DNA of 64,000 nucleotides, from contig RCWM02000011.1 in NCBI GenBank assembly GCA_003667255.2, forward strand, positions 5,397,501-5,461,500, in the 5' to 3' direction. Origin of the DNA: Euschistus heros. Its lineage: Eukaryota > Arthropoda > Insecta > Hemiptera > Pentatomidae. Every line of letters starts with the position of its first letter. Within the stretch, counting starts at the first letter, position 1. Under the pieces are notes generated by a model. That model had not been told where the DNA came from. It saw only the letters and a list, made by a program, of their open reading frames with translations, and ran no database searches. The position numbers and the translations under genes were made by a program. Below are positions 44,601-55,764 of the stretch, piece by piece.

Positions 44601-44694
44601 TAATAAATATTGTATTATTAAAAATAAGCGTGGATCAGAAACGTTGAGGTAGATAAGATATAATGGTAGTTATTATTAATATTATTATTATATA
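44026..44694. other. No gene; (TA)n at 44541-44596
   Basis: AT-rich, ending with a TA/TGTA microsatellite of about 55 bases. No other structure supported. Confidence 0.5.
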
Positions 44695-45350
44695 GGCTCT
44701 ACGGTCCTACAAGGACCCTGGTTTCCTCCACAACGGACCACCAATCTCTTCGAGCCTGCGCTATCTCCCTCCATTCCTGAACCCCTATCCGCCTCAGATC
44801 CTCCTCCACATAATCCACCCATCTGATTAAGGGCCGTCCTCTCTCCTGCCATCTGGTTTCCCGTATAGCCTTTTCTTTGGCACCCTTTGGTCGGTCATTC
44901 TTTCTACATGACCTGACCACTTAATACGCGCTCTTTTTATCATGGCCACGATGTTCCCCAAACAGGATTATAATTTCTTCATTCTTTCTTCTCCTCCAAA
45001 AACCGTTCTCGAAGACTCGGCCCCATATTCTCCTCAGCACTTCCCTTTCCCAGGTGTTGAGCATCATTTCTGATTTTTTTGTTAAGAGTCATGTTTCGCA
45101 TTACCACTGGTCTTATAATGGTCTTGTAAATAAGAATTTTCATTCTTTCAGAAAAAGAATCGAAGTTGAACACTTTTTAAAGGGAGAAATAGCACCTGTT
45201 TCCTTCAGCAATTCTTGCTTTTATTTCACTTTTAATTTTATTGTCTGTTGTAACCAGGCTTCCCAAGTACTTGAACTGGTTTACAGACCTAAAACTATGA
45301 TTTGTGAAAGTTACTTTTTCATTTTCTTCGGTTCTCCATCTTGACCTTTT
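44695..45350 (-). mobile_element. RTE-like LINE fragment, post-RT region
   Basis: Minus-strand frames in order: NQFKYLGSLVTTDNKIKSEI, KARIAEGNRCYFSL (45195-45300), FSERMKILIYKTIIRPVV (near 45100-45165), RARIKWSGHVERM (near 44890-44930) and RWVDYVEEDLRRIGVQEWRE to ARRDWW (near 44720-44810). These are the conserved post-catalytic motifs also seen at 38685-39230 but in a distinct family. At least four frameshifts. The 3' end near 44695 reads CTACGGTCCTACAAGG. Confidence 0.82.
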
Positions 45351-45964
45351 CAGGTAGAGATTTTATTTATTATAGGAAAAAACTTTATTTACAGAAATCG
45401 GATTATTTGGAAACACTTTACCCACACCGCTCTCCGAGTTTCTTCAGAGAACTTTCCATCGCAAAAGATGCAAGTCTCTAATAAGAGATATCTAAAAGGT
45501 CCCTAGGAAATGGGACTCCATATTTACACCAAATTCACTTAAGAAAGATGGCCGATATCACATGTAATCTATAAGCGTCCGTGACTAAACGTGTGCTTCA
45601 GTAAGTAGATTAAGACATCCGTTTTTCAGATTATTTTTAAATAAACATCAGAACATGAAACGAAAACGATGTCTCTCAAAAGTTTACAGTCCAGAATAAA
45701 CACCAATTTTCACAATAACTCAAGCTGCATCCAGACAAGTTGAGAGAATGGTTCCAACTACTCACTGCTATCTTATATTAGCAAATGGCTCCAAAGACAG
45801 TCCTCGCCGCCAGTCTTCAATATCTCCTTCAGCCAGTAGGAAAGGGTGCCCATATTTACTCCAGTGACCGCTTTTAAACTTAAACATAATTTTCTTCCAG
45901 CTACTGGAATGTAATTGACGCAAAAAAAAAAATTAAAGAATAAAAATCATCATACAAACTCTAT
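45351..45964. other. No gene recognised; mixed composition
   Basis: Less AT-rich than most blank stretches (CACACCGCTCTCCGAGTTTC, CAGTCCTCGCCGCCAGTCTT), but no frame gives a recognisable protein. Possibly old LINE sequence upstream of the fragment at 45965. Confidence 0.35.
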
Positions 45965-46324
45965 CTCCTATTATTGTCTAGGAGTCTTTCACTGCGGCTC
46001 AAACTAATAATTTATAATTGCGTTTTAAGGAAGGCATTACTCTACGGAGCATCGATGTTCCTTCATCTGTCAAAGACTATTACGAAACGTTTGGAATCAT
46101 TCCAAAAGGGAATTATTAGAAAGTTAGTAAAGCGAACGGCATTTGAAAAGAAAAAGTCCAAATTAATAAATGAAGAGCTTCAATTACAGACAATAAAATA
46201 AATTATAAAACTAAAACATTTAAATTTTCAATCAAAATTACCACTGTCTGGGAATCACTTGTTCAATAAAATTATAGAAAGTCTAGTTCCCAACGTTGGC
46301 AGAAATACCATATGTAACCACGCA
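45965..46324 (+). mobile_element. LINE C-terminal fragment, clade unassigned
   Basis: Frame 45974-46201 reads SRSLSLRLKLIIYNCVLRKA, LLYGASMFLHLSKTITKRLE and SFQKGIIRKLVKRTA. LLYGA after a LR.A strand, with a following FQ..ILR helix, is the usual post-catalytic segment of Jockey/I-type reverse transcriptases. The frame continues after a stop to LSGNHLFNKIIESLVPNVGR. It is interrupted at 46325 by J1; sequence after 47175 (TTAGTTTTAGTTTTAGTTCT and ATAATAAATGAATGAAAT) may be its 3' tail. Confidence 0.55.
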
Positions 46325-46329
46325 TGAAT

Positions 46330-46416
<87 letters not shown>

Positions 46417-47181
46417 GCATTTATTGAAATTCAAAACTGTACAAAATATATACATCAAATAAATGTATTGACAACGATCACAATAACATGTCAAAACTTA
46501 AAAAGAACTCCTAATCAATAGCTCTTCATTAAAAATTCTACACTAAAAGGTCTCTAGGCCATTTTCGTTTCAGACGCCTCAGAGGATTGTCAGGAATGGA
46601 GTGGGGAGCAAGTTGAGAAACCAACGGATTTGAGTGGTTATGGAGCTTACTATGAAAGGATAGGTATCTGGTGTGGGCTAAATCAGCAACATATGGAACA
46701 TTAAGATCTTTATGGATAAGTTTATTGGTGACAAAGTAAGGATCATTAAAGATTTTTCGAAGGATTTTGGATTATAACGATTGAATACGAGATGAATAGG
46801 ATGGTTTAGTGGAGCCCCAAAGCTCAACTCCGTACGTCCAAATAGGTCTAATCACAGTCATATGAGTCTTTCGTAATTATTTGGGAGCTTTGAACGTTTG
46901 TCTAGTAAATGTTGAAGTAGTCTGTAACGATGGGCAGTTTCTTGTCGTTTTAGTCTTGTATGTGGATTACATGTGTTATTTTTGTGTTTTATAAATGCAT
47001 ATGACCGAATCTGGCACCCGGGACTGCTATACGAACTTCGTAAATTCCTACCTTTACATAGTTCCTTATTACACGCTTCTATCTCAGTGATTTTTTTTCA
47101 ACTTTCTGAACGTCTGTCAAGTAAATGTTGAAGTAGTCTGTAACGATGGGCAGCTACTTGTCGTTTTAGTCTTGTGAATAA
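46325..47181 (-). mobile_element. J1 LINE copy with 5' inversion and long poly-A
   Basis: A 78-base T-run (46332-46409) is the poly-A tail. The J1 3' UTR and C-terminal block follow (CGTTTCAGACGCCTCAGAGG; GGGCTAAATCAGCAACATAT; CCGTACGTCCAAATAGGTCT). Near 46985-47105 the J1 reverse-transcriptase piece (plus-strand DRIWHPGLLYELRKFLP-like) lies in the opposite orientation. Then 47106-47174 repeats the LLDKR region already seen at 46894-46966. TGAATAA occurs at 46325-46331 and 47175-47181, a possible target duplication. A 5' inversion of this kind is the known signature of twin priming. Confidence 0.8.
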
Positions 47182-47536
47182 ATTTAAGTTTTTAGTTTTA
47201 GTTTTAGTTCTTAGGTTAGGCCGACTCAAGGAAAAGGTGATCCCCTATTATCTAATAATAAATGAATGAAATAAAAAAAATCGAATCAAAATTTATCACT
47301 AAATGTAACTCAGTTACAGTACAAGGAGAAAAAATTAAAATACCAAGCAGAACGAAACAAGAAAATGAGGGGCCAAAAAAAAAAAATCTAATATCGGGCT
47401 TTAACACTCTATCGAGGTTGATAAATAACCTTAGATTCGTTTTATAATAGTGGATACCTTATTGATGATAAATCAGACATGCTTAAAGTTTTGGGACTTC
47501 ATGCATTTAATGAAACGGTAAATATTTTTATTAACC
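47182..47536. other. Unassigned AT-rich stretch before the palindrome
   Basis: Contains repeated TTTTAGTTTTAGTT and an ORF at 47262-47447 of Lys/Asn-rich composition, likely chance. CGGTAAATATTTTTATTAACCG near 47517 is a small hairpin just outside the palindrome. Confidence 0.4.
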
Positions 47537-47935
47537 GTAAAACGAATAGATCAAGACGTAGACTGAAGAGATCAAAACGATGCTCCATCAGGAAACTTAT
47601 CTTGCAAGCGTGCACTTGCTTGACCTTATGATGGAGGTTGAAAGACTTCCTAAAATATTCAACCTTAGACTCATTGAATTGGAAATACCGAAATAATATT
47701 TTTTTAGGTGTTCTGTCCATAAGGGCTTATACAAAACTGGTTTTTTTTTTTTCTACATTGAAGGGCTGGTGGGCAGCGGAGGTAATGGACAATGATTATT
47801 GATGGGAAAGGACACGAATAAACGGATTGATTATTGATGACCTTGTCCTGATAGGAGGAGAACGGAGCCAGGGAAATTACAGTAGTCAATAGCTGTTGTC
47901 TTTACCTGAATGGGACCGCTGTAATTTGCTTTCGG

Positions 47936-48196
47936 GTGAGTAAGTACTCCTCATTAAACTTTCGACACTGGGTTTCTTTGACACAGATAATTCCCTCTGA
48001 ATCGGCTGGCTATACATTGTCTTATGGTTTATGTTATCGTTGTATACAATCGAACGCGGGTACGAGGTACCTGCATAAGAGGAATACGTCCATAAGTGGT
48101 AAAAAACTTATTGTCCCATTAAATAGACTCTTTAGCAGAAATATTTTCATCTTTATAAGTAGAATCAATTTTTGTGGGAATAGAAAGAAGGGATAG
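47936..48196 (+). CDS. Unrecognised 86-codon ORF, duplicated in both arms
   Basis: Starts MSKYSSLNFRHWVSLTQIIP and ends INFCGNRKKG. An identical ORF lies at 54023-54283 on the minus strand because the region is palindromic, so identity between the two says nothing about selection. The N-terminal half contains SESAGYTLSYGLCYRC with two Cys. No signal peptide or family motif recognised. The stretch is less AT-rich than its surroundings. It may be host DNA, an element remnant or chance. Confidence 0.2.
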   Translation: MSKYSSLNFRHWVSLTQIIPSESAGYTLSYGLCYRCIQSNAGTRYLHKRNTSISGKKLIVPLNRLFSRNIFIFISRINFCGNRKKG

Positions 48197-48227
48197 GTTG
48201 TTTTGTTTTGACTGGCCCCCAAAGTGT

Positions 48228-48950
48228 TTTTTTTTTTTTTATTATATAGAAATTTACAACTGTATTAGAAAACACATCTAGTAAATAGGCGGTACACATG
48301 AGATATAATGACATGAATAATTTGTAGAGGAACTACCCATTGGTAGTACTCTAATGAAAAATTTACAGATCCCGAGGCCATCCTCTTTTCAGGCGCCTCG
48401 GAGGATTGCCAGGAATGTAATGGGAAGCAAATTGTGCAACAAGTGGATTTGGATGAGTAAGTTTATTATGAAAGGAGAGGTATATGGTTCGAGCCAAATC
48501 AGCTACATATGGGATATTAAGGCCATTTGAGACAGGATTCTGGATTGGAGTGATTGGATGCGGGAAGAATTCGATGGTTTGGTGAATCCCCATAACTCTA
48601 TACCGTAAGTCCAAATAGGTCTAAATATCATCATATAGATGAGTTCTTTGTAGTGAATCGGGAGATTTGAACGTTTGTCAAGTAGGTGTTGTAGCAGTCG
48701 AAATCGAAGTGCAGTTTCTTGTCTTTTCAATCATGTATGAGGGTTCCAAGTAAGTCTCTTGTCCAGATTAAATCCAAGGTATCGTATTTGTTCCATATTA
48801 TTTAGCGGTATACTATTAAAGGATACAGGAGGACGAGATGAGGTAGTTTTACAACGGAGGGTAAAGGTTATTTGCTGGGATTTGCTAGGATTTATCTTAA
48901 CTCTCCAGTTATGACACCATTCTTCATGTGACTGTGACTGGATCTGGCAT
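48228..48950 (-). mobile_element. J1 LINE copy in left palindrome arm
   Basis: The minus strand encodes RQETALRFRLLQHLLDKRSN, RPIWTYGIELWGFTKPSNSS then, after a one-base frameshift near 48535, GLNIPYVADLARTIYLSFHN, NPLVAQFASHYIPGNPPRRL and KRGWPRDL. The T-run at 48227-48240 is its 3' tail. RILRKILNAPYF..NK has been deleted (frame goes from SRIL to NGLNIPYV). Upstream on the minus strand a relic of the RVNPSKSQQITFTL-type thumb region is visible to about 48930. Confidence 0.85.
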
Positions 48951-49434
48951 TACCCCCATTGTGTGAACTTTAAACATTGATATTCCACTCTGACCTATTG
49001 TTGCTATACTCTGTTTCCTTCTTGCCAGTTGATAAGTAATATACCTTGTAGCCTAATGCTAGAAATTCCTAAAACTGTTATTACTGATTTCGGTCTTTTT
49101 AATTTTTGATATTCGTTAGTTTTACATAGTGTCAATAATATAACTTTTAATATAATTATAATAATACATTTTTAAAATGAAAATATTTGTTTCATAGAAA
49201 TCTTTTGTGCCTTAGGGTTTGGATTAGCGCGGTTCTACTGTATGCTCAATCAATTCCCCAAATTATGTCTGAAATATATAAAAAATATGTGAACAATTTT
49301 AAAGTTACTAAAACTCGTTAATCCTTTACACTAGACACTAAAGGATATTTTTTTGAAATATGCCAGGATCTGACGATTTTTTACGATCGCATGTTAGTCC
49401 GCTATTGTTGTTTGTTTTGGTTAAATTTATTATA

Positions 49435-49650
49435 TATTTATTAGGGTTGATGAATTAATTGTCATTTGTATTGGGATTATTTTATTAGAATACTAGTTTT
49501 AAATGCTAAACTTTCATCTTCAGTTCTAAGGAGATCTACATATCTGTTAGACCTCCACAGAAGTGAAAATAAATGTGGCAATTAATTCATCAAACCCAAG
49601 TTTATTGATCCTTCTTTACCATGCGTAACTCAAATGATAAATCTTTATTG
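49435..49650 (-). repeat. Hammerhead-bearing repeat, left arm
   Basis: Same family as 27230-27430: TTAGGGTTGATGAATTAATT, ATTGGGATTATTTTATTAGA and CATCTTCAGTTCTAAGGAGA, with GATCCTTCTTTACCATGCGT downstream. The ribozyme-like segment (49487-49528, minus) has core CTGAAGA but its stem II is GAAAG/CATTT and the second core is AAAA, so it is decayed. Confidence 0.55.
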
Positions 49651-51105
49651 TTTTAAAGTTTTTAGTTTTACTTTTAGTTCTTCAAATCTAAAAATTTTTA
49701 ATCATAAATTGTTGCTAATGTAATATCTTAAAATAAATTTAAAAAAAAAAAAAAAGATACGCACGTTGTTAAAAAATTAATTTTAATAGTCTTCAATTAA
49801 TGGAACACAGATTTTATTATTATTTACAAATAATATAGTCAGATTTAGCTATTTATATTATTAAAAAATCGATCCCATAAGTTATAAAAACTCATATCTT
49901 ATCAAGTATAACTTCAGTACTTCGATGAGTTTAAACAAAGGTCTGCCTGTATTGTTGTAATATAATAAAAAAGATAGACTTTAGAAAAAAAAAAAAAATT
50001 AAAACAGTTAATAGAAAACTCACATTTACCTGAATGAGTTTTTAAACTAGTAATCGAAAGTTTATAATTATCGGGGACTAGTTGGAGGCAGCAGCTACGG
50101 AGAACTAACTTGGAACTGTATGCAGATTAATTCTTTAGTTAGGAGAGCTAAGGGCCAGTTCTTTCAAAGTCCCCAGTTCAGCGGATAGTTCCTCGATAAT
50201 ATAAAACTAACGAAACTTTCTCAGTGTGTAATCAAAAACTACTTAATATGATAGAAATTAATTAAAATATTTTCAAGATATTATTTTATTAATAGGGACA
50301 ATAAGGAAAATTCTTTAAAATTAATATTACCAGACTTATTAAATATGGCGGAGACATATTAACAGTATTTACAATGACATGTAAACATGAAGAATAGAGG
50401 TTTTTTTTCGATATGGATGTGTGTTTTAGCTGGGGGTCTGTAGTTTTCTTGCTTAACATCTCATTCACCTAAAAATGTATTAGGTTTATTTCACAATCAA
50501 AAATGTAACAATTCGGCTAGCTCTCCTCGGATCGAAAATTTCATTTTTCCGTTTCACAGTTTCCGAATCAAAAAAATAATTAAAAATGTTTTCGTTGTGG
50601 AACATTTTTTTCGCTAGGACTTGCTATATTGGTTGGAATAAAAAAAGTAACGTTTTGCCTACATTTTTTCGTGTTTGAGCTTTTTAAACACACTCAACTC
50701 ATATCAAAAATTAGCCAACAGTTTCCTCATCAGAAGTAGCAGATATAAACGTAGTAGATTATAGATGAACTTATCTATTGTTTCTCTCAGTCATTCAGTT
50801 TTTTTAACACTATAATTTTACTCATATTTTTTTTCTATTTAAAAAAAAAAAAATGTTTTTTAATAGTAAAATATTCAAATTTAAGTCAAATTCGAAGTTT
50901 CTGAAATGCAATTTTATTTTATTTAATTTTTTTTTGTTAAATTACTACGAATTATACCTAATGAAATGGATCTTTCAATCCTTGCTTTCTTGCATGATCG
51001 ATAAGTTGTTAGACTGCCCTGCCAAAAAAAAAAGCTGTAACTCAAATATTTTGAAATAATGACTTATTTGGCTTATCGTTGAACTCGTGAAATTTTCGAT
51101 TCGAT

Positions 51106-51157
51106 GCTCCGTAGGAAAACAATGACTAGCTTTTTTTTTACTGTTTTTCTATAGGGA
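51106..51157. repeat. 52-bp spacer at the palindrome centre
   Basis: GCTCCGTAGGAAAACAATGA to CTGTTTTTCTATAGGGA. The same 52 bases occur in exact reverse complement at 54848-54899, between the same flanking arm ends. Confidence 0.97.
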
Positions 51158-52614
51158 ATCGAATCGAAAATTTCACGAGTTCAACGATAAGCCAAATAAG
51201 TCATTATTTCAAAATGTTTGAGTTACAGCTTTTTTTTTTGGCAGGGCAGTCTAACAACTTATCGATCATGCAAGAAAGCAAGGATTGAAAGATCCATTTC
51301 ATTAGGTATAATTCGTAGTAATTTAACAAAAAAAAATTAAATAAAATAAAATTGCATTTCAGAAACTTCGAATTTGACTTAAATTTGAATATTTTACTAT
51401 TAGAAAACATTTTTTTTTTTTAAATAGAAAAAAAATATGAGTAAAATTATAGTGTTAAAAAAACTGAATTGACTGAGAGAAACAATAGATAAGTTCATCT
51501 ATAATCTACTACGTTTATATCTGCTACTTCTGATGAGGAAACTGTTGGCTAATTTTTGATATGAGTTGAGTGTGTTTAAAAAGCTCAAACACGAAAAATG
51601 TAGGCAAAACGTTACTTTTTTTATTCCAACCAATATAGCAAGTCCTAGCGAAAAAATGTTCCACAACGAAAACATTTTTAATTATTTTTTTGATTCGGAA
51701 ACTGTGAAACGGAAAAATGAAATTTTCGATCCGAGGAGAGCTAGCCGAATTGTTACATTTTTGATTGTGAAATAAACCTAATACATTTTTAGGTTGAATG
51801 AGATGTTAAGCAAGAAAACTACAGACCCCCAGCTAAAACACACATCCATATAAAAAAACCTCTATTGTTCATGTTTACATGTCATTGGTAAATACTGTTA
51901 ATATGTCTCCGCCATATTTAATAAGTCTGGTAATATTAATTTTAAAGAATTTTCCTTATTGTCCCTATTAATAAAATAATATCTTGAAAATATTTTAATT
52001 AATTTCTATCATATTAAGTAGTTTTTGATTACACACTGAGAAAGTTCGTTAGTTTTATATTATCGAGGAACTATCCGCTGAACTGGGAACTTTGAAAGAA
52101 CTGGCCCTTAGCTCTCCTAACTAAAGAATTAATCTGCATACAGTTCCAAGTTAGTTCTCCGTAGCTGCCTCCAACTAGTCCCCGATAATTATAAACTTTC
52201 GATTACTAGTTTAAAAACTCATTCAGGTAAATGTGAGTTTTCTATTAACTGTTTTAATTTTTTTTTTTTTTTCTAAAGTCTATCTTTTTTATTATATTAC
52301 AACAATACAGGCAGACCTTTGTTTAAACTCATCGAAGTACTGAAGTTATACTTGATAAGATATGAGTTTTTATAACTTATGGGATCGATTTTTTAATAAT
52401 ATAAATAGCTAAATCTGACTATATTATTTGTAAATAATAATAAAATCTGTTCCATTAATTGAAGACTATTAAAATTAATTTTTTAACAACGTGCGTATCT
52501 TTTTTTTTAAATTTATTTTAAGATATTACATTAGCAACAATTTATGATTAAAAATTTTTAGATTTGAAGAACTAAAAGTAAAACTAAAAACTTTAAAACA
52601 ATAAAGATTTATCA

Positions 52615-52805
52615 TTTGAGTTACGCATGGTAAAGAAGGATCAATAAACTTGGGTTTGATAAATTAATTGCCACATTTATTTTCACTTCTGTGGAGGTCT
52701 AACAGATATGTAGATCTCCTTAGAACTGAAGATGAAAGTTTAGCATTTAAAACTAGTATTCTAATAAAATAATCCCAATACAAATGACAATTAATTCATC
52801 AACCC
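52615..52805 (+). repeat. Hammerhead-bearing repeat, right arm
   Basis: Mirror copy of 49435-49650. The ribozyme-like segment is at 52722-52763 with CTGAAGA at 52726-52732, stem II GAAAG/CATTT and flanking AGAA/TTCT stem I. Inactive by the same changes as the left-arm copy. Confidence 0.55.
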
Positions 52806-53274
52806 TAACAACAATAGCGGACTAACATGCGATCGTAAAAAATCGTCAGATCCTGGCATATTTCAAAAAAATATCCTTTAGTGTCTAGTGTAAAGGATTA
52901 ACGAGTTTTAGTAACTTTAAAATTGTTCACATATTTTTTATATATTTCAGACATAATTTGGGGAATTGATTGAGCATACAGTAGAACCGCGCTAATCCAA
53001 ACCCTAAGGCACAAAAGATTTCTATGAAACAAATATTTTCATATTTAAAAATGTATTATTATAATTATATTAAAAGTTATATTATTGACACTATGTAAAA
53101 CTAACGAATATCAAAAATTAAAAAGACCGAAATCAGTAATAACAGTTTTAGGAATTTCTAGCATTAGGCTACAAGGTATATTACTTATCAACTGGCAAGA
53201 AGGAAACAGAGTATAGCAACAATAGGTCAGAGTGGAATATCAATGTTTAAAGTTCACACAATGGGGGTAATGCC

Positions 53275-53990
53275 AGATACTCCAGTCACATGAAGAATGG
53301 TGTCATAACTGGAGAGTTAAGATAAATCCTAGCAAATCCCAGCAAATAACCTTTACCCTCCGTTGTAAAACTACCTCATCTCGTCCTCCTGTATCCTTTA
53401 ATAGTATACCGCTAAATAATATGGAACAAATACGATACCTTGGATTTAATCTGGACAAGAGACTTACTTGGAACCCTCATACATGATTGAAAAGACAAGA
53501 AACTGCACTTCGATTTCGACTGCTACAACACCTACTTGACAAACGTTCAAATCTCCCGATTCACTACAAAGAACTCATCTATATGATGATATTTAGACCT
53601 ATTTGGACTTACGGTATAGAGTTATGGGGATTCACCAAACCATCGAATTCTTCCCGCATCCAATCACTCCAATCCAGAATCCTGGTCTCAAATGGCCTTA
53701 ATATCCCATATGTAGCTGATTTGGCTCGAACCATATACCTCTCCTTTCATAATAAACTTACTCATCCAAATCCACTTGTTGCACAATTTGCTTCCCATTA
53801 CATTCCTGGAAATCCTCCGAGGCGCCTGAAAAGAGGATGGCCTCGGGATCTGTAAATTTTTCATTAGAGTACTACCAATGGGTAGTTCCTCTACAAATTA
53901 TTCATGTCATTATATCTCATGTGTACCGCCTATTTACTAGATGTGTTTTCTAATACAGTTGTAAATTTCTATATAATAAAAGAAAAAAAA
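53275..53990 (+). mobile_element. J1 LINE copy in right palindrome arm, open C-terminus
   Basis: The mirror of 48228-48950 but without the one-base deletion, so a 122-codon frame (53487-53855) is continuous. It reads KRQETALRFRLLQHLLDKRS, LIYMMIFRPIWTYGIELWGF, SRILVSNGLNIPYVADLART and NPLVAQFASHYIPGNPPRRL, with a stop after KRGWPRDL. Upstream (53290-53480) SQQITFTLRCKTTSSRPPVS, NNMEQIRYLGFNLDKRLTWN is in frame up to a TGA near 53483. The reverse transcriptase core is missing. Confidence 0.87.
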
Positions 53991-54682
53991 AACACTTTGG
54001 GGGCCAGTCAAAACAAAACAACCTATCCCTTCTTTCTATTCCCACAAAAATTGATTCTACTTATAAAGATGAAAATATTTCTGCTAAAGAGTCTATTTAA
54101 TGGGACAATAAGTTTTTTACCACTTATGGACGTATTCCTCTTATGCAGGTACCTCGTACCCGCGTTCGATTGTATACAACGATAACATAAACCATAAGAC
54201 AATGTATAGCCAGCCGATTCAGAGGGAATTATCTGTGTCAAAGAAACCCAGTGTCGAAAGTTTAATGAGGAGTACTTACTCACCCGAAAGCAAATTACAG
54301 CGGTCCCATTCAGGTAAAGACAACAGCTATTGACTACTGTAATTTCCCTGGCTCCGTTCTCCTCCTATCAGGACAAGGTCATCAATAATCAATCCGTTTA
54401 TTCGTGTCCTTTCCCATCAATAATCATTGTCCCATTACCTCCGCTGCCCACCAGCCCTTCAATGTAGAAAAAAAAAACAGTTTTGTATAAGCCCTTATGG
54501 ACAGAACACCTAAAAAAATATTATTTCGGTATTTCCAATTCAATGAGTCTAAGGTTGAATATTTTAGGAAGTCTTTCAACCTCCATCATAAGGTCAAGCA
54601 AGTGCACGCTTGCAAGATAAGTTTCCTGATGGAGCATCGTTTTGATCTCTTCAGTCTACGTCTTGATCTATTCGTTTTACTA

Positions 54683-54919
54683 ATTACTACGAATTATACC
54701 TAATGAAATGGATCTTTCAATCCTTGCTTTCTTGCATGATCGATAAGTTGTTAGACTGCCCTGCCAAAAAAAAAAGCTGTAACTCAAACATTTTGAAATA
54801 ATGACTTATTTGGCTTATCGTTGAACTCGTGAAATTTTCGATTCGATTCCCTATAGAAAAACAGTAAAAAAAAAGCTAGTCATTGTTTTCCTACGGAGCA
54901 TCGAATCGAAAATTTCACA
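54683..54919. repeat. Third copy of the palindrome centre, spacer inverted
   Basis: From AATTACTACGAATTATACC to GAATCGAAAATTTCAC this repeats the arm ends and spacer of the centre, as the exact reverse complement of roughly 51092-51330. The spacer (54848-54899) is therefore flipped relative to 51106-51157. A diagnostic base (C at 54789) matches the right arm (G at 51216) and not the left arm (T at 51047), so this piece derives from the right-arm side. Confidence 0.93.
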
Positions 54920-55149
54920 GCGAATCCAACCCTGTCATAAAAACATTTTCACTTTCTAATAACTATATCAATAAATCGTATGTAAATCTTTGGAAATTTG
55001 AACAAGGCATTAATGCTAATGCGACGGTTGATAAATAGGCAATATTTGTGGAAGGACTATAAGTGATTGAGCAGATAGAAATTGGTTTATAAAATTCTGT
55101 TCTAAATATACTACTTAAAACACGAACTTCCGTCTTTAACTTAAGAGTA
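54920..55149. other. No gene recognised
   Basis: Short AT-rich stretch between the third palindrome piece and a LINE. Nothing supported. Confidence 0.4.
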
Positions 55150-55690
55150 AAAAAAACAATGTACAATAAAGGGCCTTCAGAGCCTTAAACTGAATGACGA
55201 ATATAGAGAGGGATGGAGTCTCAGAGAGAAGAGGATCGGATTACGAAAGATCTGTCGAAAGTAGCTGAGCAATGAGTAGGAGTATGCTAATCTGATTGAC
55301 GGGAACGGGTTTGGAGGGTAAGAATTGAGTATTCGAGTTTAAGGAAATGTATGGTGGATTGGACGGTTTGAAAAAGAAAGGATGCCAGGATATACTGGCG
55401 ACGGTAAGAAGGAATAAGCCACTTTAACTCCGCATAAAACTGCGAAAAGTGGGCGCTTCTCGGAATCCTGAAAATAAAACGGATAAAGCAGTTAAAAAGT
55501 ATTTTGATTCTGTCCTCGAGATCCCCAGAAACACCCCCATACACAGCACAACAGTAGTCGAAGTGGGGATGATGAGAGAGGTAACTAGTAAACTGAGACA
55601 TTTAGGATAGGGATGGTGCGGCAGGAAATTTCGAATGCGTGGTTAATACGGATAGATAGTTCAGTATTGCAAAGAATGCGAGAAAAACTC
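55150..55690 (-). mobile_element. CR1-like LINE C-terminal fragment
   Basis: Minus strand: NTELSIRINHAFEISCR (near 55640-55680), then HFDYCCAVYGGVSGDLEDRI, FNCFIRFIFRIPRSAHFSQF, YAELKWLIPSYRRQYILASF (55290-55570), then across a stop HTPTHCSATFDRSFVIRSSS and SIPLYIRHS. The DYC..VYGG, LNC.IRFIF and SYRR motifs with a terminal FVIR.S.LW.S.P block are characteristic of CR1/Daphne-type reverse transcriptases. It is a different copy from the CR1-like end at 25690. Two stops, 5'-truncated. Confidence 0.8.
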
Positions 55691-55764
55691 CATCCGTCCT
55701 GGAATCGTAAACAAAAATATTTATTTACACGACATAAATATGCAATACAAAAAATGAGACTCAA

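Larger units (their letters stand above)
47537..51105. repeat. Left arm of a giant palindrome (3569 bp)
   Basis: From GTAAAACGAATAGATCAAGA to CGTGAAATTTTCGATTCGAT, this arm is the reverse complement of 51158-54680 with only scattered differences. It contains an unassigned 5' block with a 86-codon ORF (47936-48196), a J1 LINE copy (minus, 48228-48930), a hammerhead-like repeat (49435-49650), a repeat related to 26385-26715, and a 68-codon ORF (50853-51059). Visible arm differences: one base near 48535 (GAGACAGG here, a one-base insertion in the right arm), TGTGACTGGATC against ACTCCAGTC near 48933, T at 51047 against C in the right-arm copy, and homopolymer lengths. Confidence 0.95.
51158..54680. 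repeat. Right arm of the giant palindrome (3523 bp)
   Basis: Reverse complement of 47537-51105, ending TTGATCTATTCGTTTTAC. The mirrored contents are a 68-codon ORF (51204-51410, minus), a hammerhead-like repeat (52615-52805, plus), a J1 copy (53275-53990, plus) and an 86-codon ORF (54023-54283, minus). At 54681 the sequence leaves the mirror image and jumps to a copy of the palindrome centre. Confidence 0.95.

Noticed and set aside
46324..46521. 65-codon ORF beginning MNNFFFF
   Set aside because: Translation of the poly-T that is the tail of the J1 copy.
51106..54919. Viral-type flip-flop hairpin terminus
   Set aside because: The inverted spacer recalls such termini, but no viral replication or capsid gene is present; the arms hold LINE and other repeat remnants. 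A rearrangement or artefact is simpler.
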